This document shows, piece by piece, positions 17,637-25,589 of a stretch of 64,000 nt of DNA. The notes beneath the pieces were generated by a model that saw only the letters and a list, made by a program, of their open reading frames with translations, made no database searches and was not told the DNA's origin. Origin of the DNA: Dactylosporangium fulvum (lineage in GTDB: Bacteria > Actinomycetota > Actinomycetes > Mycobacteriales > Micromonosporaceae); contig NZ_CP073720.1 in NCBI RefSeq assembly GCF_025137375.1, forward strand, positions 7,402,501 through 7,466,500. The letters run 5' to 3'. Position numbers and translations under genes: made by a program. Positions within the stretch are counted from its first letter, which is position 1; each line of letters begins with the position of its first letter.

Positions 17637-18254
17637 GTGCTACGCATAGACGTACTGATCAACAGCCCAGTCTACCTTGTCGGACTCGTCCACGTCCTCA
17701 ACGAAGCAGGCATAGCCGTCGTCTCAGCCCGAACCTCACCCACCGAGGAACCGTCCTGGCTCGCCGACGCCGCGGTTCTCGACGCCGACGCCCTCCCACC
17801 ACCAGACGGCCTGCAATACATCACCCAGACCGCCCGCACCACAGCCGTCCTGGTCCTACTCAGCGACTGGTCCCTACCCGCCGAGGAATACCTACAGGCC
17901 AGCGCCACCGGTGTAATCAACATACGCGAATCCGGCGAAAATCTCATCGCCGCGCTACGAGCCGTGACAACCGGCGCACAGGTAATCCCCGAAGGCCACA
18001 CCCTTCCGCCCCCCGCCGAACGCCCCGACCCACCCGCGCTGAACCTCTCCGAACGCGAAGAACAGGTACTCAGCCAAATCGCCCACGGACTGACCCACGG
18101 ACAAATCGCCACCCGACTCGGCATCAGCCCACACACCGTCGACACATACGTCAAACGCATCCGCGCCAAACTCGGCGTAGGAAACAAAGCCGAACTCACC
18201 CGGGTCGCGCTCCTCGGCCGGCTACCCAGACCCGTCACCGAAAAGGTCGCCTGA
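17637..18254 (+). CDS. LuxR/NarL-type response regulator with atypical receiver
   Basis: 205 aa from GTG 17637 (RIDVLINSPVYLVGL). The receiver is short. It has VLDADAL where the phosphorylated Asp would be, but lacks the conserved Lys before the last helix (GVINIRES instead of a G-x-L-x-K pattern). The C terminus is a clear LuxR helix-turn-helix (LSEREEQVLSQIAHGLTHGQ, then IATRLGISPHTVDTYVKRI). Candidate cluster-border regulator. A broken paralogue that keeps the Lys lies at 19338-19553. Confidence 0.75.
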   Translation: MLRIDVLINSPVYLVGLVHVLNEAGIAVVSARTSPTEEPSWLADAAVLDADALPPPDGLQYITQTARTTAVLVLLSDWSLPAEEYLQASATGVINIRESGENLIAALRAVTTGAQVIPEGHTLPPPAERPDPPALNLSEREEQVLSQIAHGLTHGQIATRLGISPHTVDTYVKRIRAKLGVGNKAELTRVALLGRLPRPVTEKVA

Positions 18255-18257
18255 CCA

Positions 18258-18486
18258 ACTGTCGCAGGCCCGGTCGTCCCGGTCGTGCAGCACGCACCCG
18301 CCGGCGCCCGCTGGAACCTCCGCGAAGAAGTCTCCCGCGCACGCCTCCCGGCGGCCAGTACGCGCTCTGCGGGAGGTCGAGCACGGTGCCGCGCAACAGC
18401 GTGCCGTCGCCGCCACCCACGTCCGTCACCGTGACCAACTGGCCCCGGTCGTACGCCTCGGCGATGCCGGCCGCCAGCGGGGACAT
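18258..18486 (-). pseudogene. SAM-dependent O-methyltransferase remnant
   Basis: Starts as MSPLAAGIAEAYDRGQLVTV and TDVGGGDGTLL, the SAM-binding glycine loop of methyltransferase family 2 (plant-type O-methyltransferases). It then runs off frame; another frame restores GDFFAEVPAGAGGCVLHDRD, the later GDFF-P-AD-Y motif. At least one deletion and one frameshift, and the N-terminal dimerisation domain is missing. It sits just downstream of the SDR on the same strand. Confidence 0.6.
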
Positions 18487-18492
18487 GGTGCG

Positions 18493-19338
18493 TTACCAGT
18501 CGACCGGTGCGCCGTCGCGAAAGAGGCCTCCGGTCGGACCTTCGTCGGGCAGAGTCGCCAGCCACACCGGCGTATCCGGCGAGCCCGCCACCCGGACCGC
18601 ACCGGTGTCGTCACGGTCCACCACCCGCAGCGGCTCCGGGATACACGCGTTGACCAGGATGCCGTCCGCCGCGAACTCGTCGGCGAGCATCCGGGTCAGC
18701 GCGTTGACCGCGTGCTTCGAGACGCCGTACGCCGCCGACTCCGGGCGGGTCACCGTGAGGTTTCCCGGCCGGCTCGATACGTTGACGATCCGGCCGTATC
18801 GATGTATGCGCATCAATGGTGCGACCGCCTGGGTGAGCCGCCACGTGCCGAGCAGGTTGATCTCGAGCGTGTCGCGTACCGCCGCCAGGTCCACGTCGGC
18901 GGCGCCCCGGTCGTCGCCGCGCAGCACGGCCGCGTTGTTGACGAGGACGTCGCAGCGCCCGAGCCGCGCGCGCAACCAGCCGGCGAGACGGTCGACGCTC
19001 GCCGGATCCGTGACGTCGAGCTGCCGCACCACGACCCGCTCCGCGAGGTCGCCGAGCAGCTCCACGGCGAGCCGGCCGCGCTCCACCGACCGGCTGCCCA
19101 TGGCGACGCGCATGCCCCGCTCGGCCAGCCCGCGGACGATCTGCAGCCCGAGGCCGCGGTTGCCGCCGCTGACGAGCGCCACCCTGCCGTCCGCCGGCTC
19201 ACCCGCCGCCGGCGGTGCGGTGGCGTCGTGCCGGACGGAGACCGTGCCGGGCCGGCTTGCGCTCGAGAACGGTGCCTTTACCCGCCCATTCGATGCTGCC
19301 GCTGTGTGATCCCGCCGGAACATCCCGGTCCTCGACAA
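18493..19338 (-). CDS. Short-chain dehydrogenase/reductase
   Basis: 281 aa. Cofactor loop SGGNRGLG, NNAAVLRG after the fourth strand, Ser in NVSSRPGN and the catalytic pair YGVSK: a complete classical SDR. The N-terminal 45 residues before the first strand are extra and may be over-called; 19323 is another in-frame ATG. It lies among decayed genes at the cluster border, so membership in the peptide pathway is uncertain. Confidence 0.8.
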   Translation of the reverse strand: MSRTGMFRRDHTAAASNGRVKAPFSSASRPGTVSVRHDATAPPAAGEPADGRVALVSGGNRGLGLQIVRGLAERGMRVAMGSRSVERGRLAVELLGDLAERVVVRQLDVTDPASVDRLAGWLRARLGRCDVLVNNAAVLRGDDRGAADVDLAAVRDTLEINLLGTWRLTQAVAPLMRIHRYGRIVNVSSRPGNLTVTRPESAAYGVSKHAVNALTRMLADEFAADGILVNACIPEPLRVVDRDDTGAVRVAGSPDTPVWLATLPDEGPTGGLFRDGAPVDW

Positions 19339-19553
19339 TGAATGGTGCCCACACCGCCGAATACCTGCGGGCGGGCGCGTCTGGTGTGATCAGCAAGTGC
19401 GAGTCGGGTGAACGCATCATCCGAGCGGTGCACGCTATCACGACCAGGGTGCGGATATGTCCCGGCAGCGCCGCACCGACGCGGACCCCGGTTCCAGTGA
19501 CAAGACCCGTCAGTCAGGTCCGCTTACGGTTGGTTCAACCGGCGTCTGAATAG
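19338..19553 (+). pseudogene. Fragment of a second LuxR-type response regulator
   Basis: Encodes NGAHTAEYLRAGASGVISKC and ESGERIIRAVHAITTRVRI. This aligns with the intact regulator at 17637-18254 over its segment AEEYLQASATGVINIRESGE and LIAALRAVTTGAQVI. The HTH domain is replaced by unrelated residues before a stop. It is a truncated paralogue, left-overlapping the SDR start on the other strand. Confidence 0.55.
19527..19541. promoter_or_regulatory. Palindrome upstream of the halogenase operon
   Basis: CGGTTG-GTT-CAACCG, a perfect 6+6 inverted repeat about 100 bases before the halogenase start. It may be an operator for a cluster regulator (StrR-type at 58723 or LuxR-type at 17637). It does not match the known StrR site pattern, so the assignment is open. 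Confidence 0.3.
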
Positions 19554-19639
19554 CCTCCATCGGTACGGACCGGCCCCGAGTCTCCGACTTCAGGCACGTC
19601 AGACCAGCGAGTGCATCCATCATGAGGAAGGAAATCAAG

Positions 19640-20566
19640 GTGGCTGAAAGCACTATCCAAACGGCGGCCCAAGGGCTGACGGCCGAACAGGTGGAGTCGT
19701 TCAAGGAGAACGGGTTCATCGGGCCGTTCGACCTCTATTCCGAGCAAGAGGCTCCGCTGGTCTGGAGCCAGGCCATGATCGAGATGGTCACGTCCGAGAA
19801 CAAGCCGCACAACTCGACCATCATCAACTACGACCGCCACCTCGACTGCAACGCGCTGTCCCAGCACATCGCCCACCCGACGATCGTCCACAAGCTCCGC
19901 AGCCTCATGGGCGACGACATCATCTGCTGGAAGACGAACATCTTCGAGAAGCAGCCGGGCGAGGCGGGAACGGGCTGGCACCAGGTCGAGGCGTTCACCG
20001 TGTTCGAGTCGGCCACCGTCGCGTATCCCTCCCTGAGGTACACGGAGGAGTCCACGGCCGCCACGCAGGAGTTGACCGTCTGGACGGCCTTCTCCGAGGC
20101 AGACAAGGAGCACGGCTGCCTCCGTTTCCTGCCCGGCAGCCACAAGCAGTGGTACTACGACGAGACAAAGCCGATGTCGCGCAACGTGGAAAGCAAGTCC
20201 CACGACTTCTTCGGCTACGACTACTCGGAGCTCAAGCTCGACAAGGACTGGGATCCGGACAAGCACGAAATCGTCGACATGGAGATGAAGCCGGGCCAGT
20301 TCGTCATCTTCCTGGCCAAGTGCATCCACGGCTCGTACCCGAACACGAGTGCCACCAAGCGCCTGGGGTTCGCGTCCCGTTACGTCTCGCCGTCCGTCCG
20401 GGTCTACGAGCACATCGACAGCCTCAGCGGGTTCGGCGACGCGATCAGCCTCGACTACCACGGCAGCGTTCTGGTGTCCGGCGAGGACAACTACGGGCAC
20501 AACCGGATCCACCAGAACAACCTCAACGGCTTCCCCTTCCCGAAGGTCGAGACCAATGGACGCTGA
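19640..20566 (+). CDS. SyrB2-type non-heme Fe(II)/2-oxoglutarate halogenase with HxV motif
   Basis: 308 aa from GTG 19640, which has AGGAAGGA seven bases upstream; the ATG at 19622 has none. Close by eye to SyrB2 throughout: NGFIGPFDLYS, NYDRHLD, WTAFSEADKEHGCLRFLPGS, DFFGYDYSEL, FASRYVSPSVRVY. Known halogenases of this group chlorinate an unactivated carbon of an amino acid held on a carrier domain; iron is held by two His and chloride takes the place of the missing Asp (HxA). Here the motif is WHQVEAF: His114, Val116; distal His230 (CIHGSYP), 2OG arginine R247 (FASRYV). Next genes are a carrier protein, a KAS III-like protein and an A-T protein. Whether Val116 still allows halide binding is not known. 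Confidence 0.88.
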   Translation: MAESTIQTAAQGLTAEQVESFKENGFIGPFDLYSEQEAPLVWSQAMIEMVTSENKPHNSTIINYDRHLDCNALSQHIAHPTIVHKLRSLMGDDIICWKTNIFEKQPGEAGTGWHQVEAFTVFESATVAYPSLRYTEESTAATQELTVWTAFSEADKEHGCLRFLPGSHKQWYYDETKPMSRNVESKSHDFFGYDYSELKLDKDWDPDKHEIVDMEMKPGQFVIFLAKCIHGSYPNTSATKRLGFASRYVSPSVRVYEHIDSLSGFGDAISLDYHGSVLVSGEDNYGHNRIHQNNLNGFPFPKVETNGR

Positions 20567-20837
20567 CGACTACCGGCACAAGTTCGCCGAGTTCCTCGCG
20601 ACTCAGCCCATAGGCGACGACCTCGCCTACGAGCAGATCGTCCGGGCGCAGTCCCGGGATGAGCTGGGTATCACCTCGCTCAACATGATCATGGTGCTGA
20701 TGAACTACATCAAGAAGTACACGAACGACACCGTCACACTCCGCCCGGAATGGGTCCTGCGGCTGAACGACGTCGACGGCATCGTCTCCGTGCTCCGCGA
20801 GATCGACGCGAGCGCGGTCGAACCGGCTCGGTCCTGA
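20556..20837 (+). CDS. Free-standing acyl carrier protein
   Basis: 93 aa, overlapping the halogenase stop by 11 bases. The segment DELGITSLNMIMVLMNYIKK has the carrier-protein helix-II pattern, with the Ser of GITSL as the predicted phosphopantetheine site (consensus DSL). The ends are acidic and helical as expected. It could carry the residue during halogenation or transfer, or an acyl group for the KAS III-like enzyme that follows 60 bases downstream. Confidence 0.7.
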   Translation: MDADDYRHKFAEFLATQPIGDDLAYEQIVRAQSRDELGITSLNMIMVLMNYIKKYTNDTVTLRPEWVLRLNDVDGIVSVLREIDASAVEPARS

Positions 20838-20897
20838 CGTCCGCCACCTCGCCGGGCTCGGCACTTTCCCTCGTCCCCTCTGCCGATCGAAGGAACC

Positions 20898-21830
20898 ATG
20901 ATCTCGGATCACGAAGACATCGGCATCGGCTCGTTCGCGTGTGCCTTCGGCGACGCCGAATGCAAGCCGGAGAACATCCCCGACTTTGAGGCCCTCTGGG
21001 AGACCGTGTCGTTCGGCACCGACTTCGCCGAGATGGGATGTACGACGTACCGGAAGATGTCGGGCCCGGTGGAGGACTATGTCGTGGACGCCGTGCGCCG
21101 GACCCTGCAGGACGCCGGCGCCACCGCCGCGGACGTCGACCACCTCGTGTTCGCGACCAGCGACCCGACCCTCGCCCTGTTGCCGTCCGACTTCGCGGGC
21201 AGAGTGCTCCTCGCCTTGGGACTGGACGACTGCGTCCCGCACGTCGTGTCCTTCCAACGGTGCTGCAGCTCTCTGACCGCCCTGCGGCACGGCCAGCGGC
21301 TGTTCTCCGATCCGGAGGTGACGCACGTGGTGGTGGTCGCCGTGGACTTCGTGCCGCACGACCGCGACCGGGTGCGGTCCTACGCCATGTTCGGTGACGC
21401 GGCCGTCAGCTGCCTGCTGACCCGGCACGATCCGGGGCTGATGCGGCTGGTCTCGTCCGCGGTCAAGATGGATCCGGACGGGTTGCGCGGCCGCGACTCG
21501 TTCATCTCGCGGAAGAACGTCGCCGACCGGACGCTGTCCGCGGTGCTCCGCGCCGGTGGCCGGCAGCAGGGACAGATAGCCAAGGTGTTCGCGGCCAACC
21601 TGCACAAGCCGCTGACGTTGTTCAACGCGACGTCCGTCGGTCTGCTGCCGGACACGCTGCACTTCGCCGACACGCTCGCCGCCTACGGACACTGCGGAAA
21701 CGCCGACTGGATGATCAACCTGGTCGACTATCACGAGCGGTTCGGTATCCGGTCCGGGGAGACGTATCTGGCGCAGTCCCTGGCGCCGGGGTTCTACGCC
21801 TGCGGACTTCTCGAAGGAAGCGCGCCGTGA
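20898..21830 (+). CDS. KAS III-like acyltransferase/ketosynthase
   Basis: 310 aa thiolase-fold protein. The nucleophile is in FQRCCSSLTAL (Cys122 or Cys123). The first His is H236 (NLHKPLTLF); the third catalytic position, Asn in FabH (GNTSAAS), reads GHCGNAD with His265. Such divergent FabH homologues in natural-product clusters often transfer acyl groups rather than condense them (e.g. CerJ). Its place between carrier protein and A-T gene suggests shuttling of an aminoacyl or acyl group, the job done by SyrC in syringomycin; that role is inference. Stop overlaps the next start by 4 bases. Confidence 0.75.
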   Translation: MISDHEDIGIGSFACAFGDAECKPENIPDFEALWETVSFGTDFAEMGCTTYRKMSGPVEDYVVDAVRRTLQDAGATAADVDHLVFATSDPTLALLPSDFAGRVLLALGLDDCVPHVVSFQRCCSSLTALRHGQRLFSDPEVTHVVVVAVDFVPHDRDRVRSYAMFGDAAVSCLLTRHDPGLMRLVSSAVKMDPDGLRGRDSFISRKNVADRTLSAVLRAGGRQQGQIAKVFAANLHKPLTLFNATSVGLLPDTLHFADTLAAYGHCGNADWMINLVDYHERFGIRSGETYLAQSLAPGFYACGLLEGSAP

Positions 21831-24223
21831 ACGGGTCTCTGTCCACAACGGACTGGATCGGGCCGATCACCGTGCCGGACGGCGTGATGGGCACCCTGCA
21901 CTCCCTCGCCACGGCGGCCGGGGTGGACGACTTCGTCACGTTGTCGATCTGCGCCGGCGTGCTGGTCGAACGGCTGCCGCGGCCGGGCACGAACTGCCGC
22001 GTCCGGGTCACCCGGGGGCCGGTCGAGGCGATCGTCCCGGCCGCCGGCGCCCCGGACCCGTCCCTCAGCTTCCGCGAGGCGCTCCGGCAGGCCCCCCGCT
22101 CCGGGAGCGCCATCGCGCCCGATGCCGACGACGACCAACCGGTCGCCGTGACGATCCTGATCGCTCGGGCCGGCCGGCATCTGTACGTCGATACCGTGAC
22201 CGACGACTCCGACGTCCCCTCCACGCAGGCCTGGGCCCGCTCCTTCCTGCAGTTGCTGACCAGCATGGCGAACGAGCCCGACACGCCGATGCTCGACCAT
22301 CCTCTGGTCGGCGCCGAGGAGCGCGAGCGGATCCTGCACGGCCTCAACCCGCAGCGGGACCCGGAGATCCGGTACCGCACGATGGCGGAACCGTTCCAGG
22401 AGCAGGCGGAACACACCCCGGACGCGGTCGCGCTGCAGGACGAGGACGGAGGCACGGTCAGCTACCGGGAGTTGAACGAACGAGCGAACCGGTTGGCCCA
22501 CCACCTGCGCGGGCACGGTGCCGGTCCCGGCACGCGGATCGGCATCTGCCTCCAGCGCGGTATCCACCAGGTCGTCGCGATCTACGCCGCCGTCAAGACC
22601 GGTGCCACCTACGTCCCTCTCGACGCCGACCTGCCGGACCAGCGCATCGCTCTGATGCTGGCGGACTCGGCGCCCCGTCACGTGCTGACCGACCCGTCCT
22701 GCCGCGGTCGCATACCGGACGGTGCCTGGGACATCCACGACGTCCACGCGGAGCAGGCCTGGTCCGGCCGTCCCGCCACGAACCCGGTCCTCGACGGCAC
22801 CGCCTCCGCGCTGGTCCACATCCTCTACACATCGGGGACGACCGGCCGGCCCAAGGGCGTGGCCTCCCCCACCGGCGGCACCCTGGCCAACGTCTTCTGG
22901 ATGCAGCGCCAGTACCCGTTCCATCCCGGCGACACGGCCCTGTTCAAGGCCTCCCCCGGATTCGACATCTCGATCTGGGAGATCTTCTGGCCGCTCTACC
23001 ACGGGGCGCGCCTGGTGATCTGCCGGCCCGGCGCCGAGCGCGATCCGCGGCACCTCGCCAGGCTCACCCGCAGGCACGACGTGTCGATGATCTTCCTGGT
23101 GCCGACGATGATGACGGCCTTCCTGGAGGAGATGTCCTCGGCGGGAGCCGACGCGCTGCGGTGGGTGGTGTGCGGCGGCGAGCCGATGAGCCCGCGGATC
23201 CCGGAGACGTTCCACGCCACGCTGCCCGGGAGCAACCTCGTCAACGCGTTCGGTCCGACCGAGGCCGGTCCGGTCACCGACAACGTCATCGAGCCCGGCT
23301 CGGACGGTGTCTTCGTTCCGGTCGGCCGGCCCGCCGACAACTTCCGGGTGACCGTGCTGGACGCCAATCTCGATCTCGTACCGGTCGGCACGCCCGGGGA
23401 GGCGTACATCAGCGGCGTTGTCGGCCTGGCGGACGGCTACTGGCGGCAGCCGGGCAGGACCGCGGAGCGGTTCGTCGCGGATCCTTACGGGCCGCCGGGA
23501 TCGCGGATGTATCGCACCGGTGACCTCTGTCGCCATCGCGAGGACGGCGCGCTGGAGCACCTCGGCCGGATCGACCGGCAGGTCAAGATCCGTGGGCTGC
23601 GGGTCGAACCCGGTGAGATCGAGTCGGTGCTGGCCGCTCACCCCGCGGTCGGCGACTGCGCGGTGATCGCCCACGGACAGCCGCTGCGCCTCCTCGCCTT
23701 CGTCGTGCCCGCCGGCGGGAGCTCCACCGCCGACCTGGATCCCGCGACGATCCTCGGGCACACGGCCGGGCTGCCCCGCCAGATGCGGCCCGAGCGGGTC
23801 GTGCCCGTGGACTACCTACCGGCGACGGTGAACGGCAAAATCGACCAGAACGAGCTGATCAAGATCTGGCAGGAGCTGACCGAGCGCGAGCGTACGGTCG
23901 TGCCCCCCGCCGACGAGCTGGAAGCGGCCCTGGTCGAGATCTACCGGCGGGTCCTGGGCCGGTCGCCGATCAGCATGCTGGACACGTTCGTCGAGCTCGG
24001 CGGCCACTCGATGCTCACGTTCCGGCTGCGCGACGAGTGCCAGGCGATCCTGCGAGCCGCGCCCGACATGACGGAGCTCCTCCACGGGACACTGCGCGAC
24101 GTGGCCGCGACGATCCGCGGCGGAGGGCGCCCACCCGAGACGAAGATTCCCGTCACCGCAGGACGAGAACCGGAGGACGGCTTTGGACACGCTGACGATC
24201 GGCGACACGGAGAAGCTCGCTGA
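21827..24223 (+). CDS. Stand-alone NRPS A-T protein with vestigial condensation stump
   Basis: 798 aa. Residues 1 to about 165 look like the tail of a C domain without its HHxxxDG half. Then a complete A domain: A3 LYTSGTTGRPKG, A4 FDISIWEIF, A5 NAFGPTEAG, A7 YRTGDL, A8 GRIDRQVKIRGLRVEPGEIE, A10 NGKID with Lys671. The T domain is LGGHSMLTF, Ser728. Specificity residues read by eye are D-I-W-F-V-G-A-P-V(-K), matching no code I know. The segment ILHGLNPQRDPEIRYRTMAE is nearly repeated in the terminal NRPS (RVLHGLNRYGRPDVPYRTLA), so the two are paralogues. It probably loads the residue that the halogenase modifies, for use by the terminal module whose own A domain is dead. Confidence 0.88.
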   Translation: MNGSLSTTDWIGPITVPDGVMGTLHSLATAAGVDDFVTLSICAGVLVERLPRPGTNCRVRVTRGPVEAIVPAAGAPDPSLSFREALRQAPRSGSAIAPDADDDQPVAVTILIARAGRHLYVDTVTDDSDVPSTQAWARSFLQLLTSMANEPDTPMLDHPLVGAEERERILHGLNPQRDPEIRYRTMAEPFQEQAEHTPDAVALQDEDGGTVSYRELNERANRLAHHLRGHGAGPGTRIGICLQRGIHQVVAIYAAVKTGATYVPLDADLPDQRIALMLADSAPRHVLTDPSCRGRIPDGAWDIHDVHAEQAWSGRPATNPVLDGTASALVHILYTSGTTGRPKGVASPTGGTLANVFWMQRQYPFHPGDTALFKASPGFDISIWEIFWPLYHGARLVICRPGAERDPRHLARLTRRHDVSMIFLVPTMMTAFLEEMSSAGADALRWVVCGGEPMSPRIPETFHATLPGSNLVNAFGPTEAGPVTDNVIEPGSDGVFVPVGRPADNFRVTVLDANLDLVPVGTPGEAYISGVVGLADGYWRQPGRTAERFVADPYGPPGSRMYRTGDLCRHREDGALEHLGRIDRQVKIRGLRVEPGEIESVLAAHPAVGDCAVIAHGQPLRLLAFVVPAGGSSTADLDPATILGHTAGLPRQMRPERVVPVDYLPATVNGKIDQNELIKIWQELTERERTVVPPADELEAALVEIYRRVLGRSPISMLDTFVELGGHSMLTFRLRDECQAILRAAPDMTELLHGTLRDVAATIRGGGRPPETKIPVTAGREPEDGFGHADDRRHGEAR

Positions 24224-25589
24224 TGCGCTGCGCGGCGACCTGATCACCCCGGCGCACCCACGCTACGACCAGGTCCGCAAGGTCTGGAACGGAGACATCA
24301 ACCGGCATCCCCCGCTGATCGCGCGCTGTGCGGACGCGGCGGACGTGGCCGCGGCCGTCACGTTCGCCGCCGAGCGGGGACTGCCCATCGCGGTACGCGG
24401 CGGTGGCCACAGCGTTTCCGGCCAGGGGCTCTGCGACGACGGCCTGGTCGTCGACCTGTCCCGGATGCGAGCGGTCGAGGTGGACCCGCGCCGCCGTCTG
24501 GCCCACGTCCAGGGTGGAGCGCTGTGGCAGGACGTCGACCCGGTTACCCAGGCGCACCGCATGGCCACCACCGGCGGGATCGTCAGCGAGACCGGCGTCG
24601 GCGGGCTCACGCTCGGCGGCGGGATCGGCCACCTGATGCGCCGCTGCGGGCTCACCGTGGACAACCTGGTCGAGGCCGATCTGGTGACCGCCGACGGCCG
24701 CTGCGTCACGGTGGACGCGACGACGGACCCGGAACTGTTGTGGGGTCTGCGTGGCGGTGGCGGCAACTTCGGGACCGTGGTGCGGTTCGGTCTGCGGCTC
24801 CACGAGGTGGGTCCGACCGTCCTCGCCGGGATGCTCATCTATCCGCTGGACGACGCGCTGTCCGTCCTGCCCCACTACCGCGACCTGATCGCGGACGCCC
24901 CGGACGTGCTCGGGACAATCCTGAACCTCCGGCTGTGCCCACCCGTCTCGGCCGTCCCCGAGCGCCTGCACGGGTCCCCGATCGTGGCCATCAACGTCTG
25001 CTGGTCCGGCGACATCGAGGAGGGACAGGCGTTCCTGCGTCCGCTGCGCGCCTTCGGGCGGCCACTGCTCGACACGGTCGCCCCGATGCCGTACGTGGAC
25101 CTGCAGCGGATGGTTGACGGCACGTCCCGCCCCGGCAAGCACTACTACTGGCGTTCGGTGGACTTCGGGCCGCTCACCGACCAGGTCATCACGACCCTCG
25201 TCGAGCACGCGTCCCGGATCACCTCGCCGATGTCCGCCGTGCCGGTCTACCACCTGGGCGGGGCGGTCGGCCGCGTGCCGGCCGAGGACACCGCCTTCGG
25301 CTCGCGCCACGCCAGCCACAACATCAACATGTTCGGCGCGTGGGAGCCCGACCAGGACGACCGGGACCGCCACGTCGCCTGGGTCCGCGACTTCAGCGAG
25401 GCGATGGCACCCCACTCCGTCGGGCAGTACGTCAACTTCCTCAACGACGAGGGCACCGACAGCGTGCGCGCGGCGTACGGCCGGCGGTGGCGGCGCCTGG
25501 TCGCGCTCAAGCGGCGCGTCGACCCCCAGAACCTTTTCCGGTACAACTTCAACATCGATCCTGAGTGGCCGGACGAGGGAGACACATGA
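24183..25589 (+). CDS. FAD-linked oxidoreductase (berberine-bridge/PCMH type)
   Basis: 468 aa. The FAD-binding domain has RGGGHSVSGQGLCDDGLVVD with the His usually used for covalent flavin attachment. The second loop LGGGIGHLMRRCGL and the C-terminal NLFRYNFNIDPEW are typical of BBE-like oxidases. A Cys for bicovalent attachment is not at the usual place. TTG at 24183 follows GGAGGACGG and overlaps the A-T gene by 41 bases. Similar FAD oxidases occur with alkylproline genes in pyrrolobenzodiazepine clusters, so oxidation of a pyrroline/proline ring is a reasonable guess. Confidence 0.82.
   Translation: MDTLTIGDTEKLADALRGDLITPAHPRYDQVRKVWNGDINRHPPLIARCADAADVAAAVTFAAERGLPIAVRGGGHSVSGQGLCDDGLVVDLSRMRAVEVDPRRRLAHVQGGALWQDVDPVTQAHRMATTGGIVSETGVGGLTLGGGIGHLMRRCGLTVDNLVEADLVTADGRCVTVDATTDPELLWGLRGGGGNFGTVVRFGLRLHEVGPTVLAGMLIYPLDDALSVLPHYRDLIADAPDVLGTILNLRLCPPVSAVPERLHGSPIVAINVCWSGDIEEGQAFLRPLRAFGRPLLDTVAPMPYVDLQRMVDGTSRPGKHYYWRSVDFGPLTDQVITTLVEHASRITSPMSAVPVYHLGGAVGRVPAEDTAFGSRHASHNINMFGAWEPDQDDRDRHVAWVRDFSEAMAPHSVGQYVNFLNDEGTDSVRAAYGRRWRRLVALKRRVDPQNLFRYNFNIDPEWPDEGDT

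Noticed and set aside
18258..18486. The methyltransferase remnant as the missing LmbW-type enzyme of the alkylproline pathway
   Set aside because: Its motifs are those of family 2 O-methyltransferases, not of LmbW-type C-methyltransferases, and it is broken.
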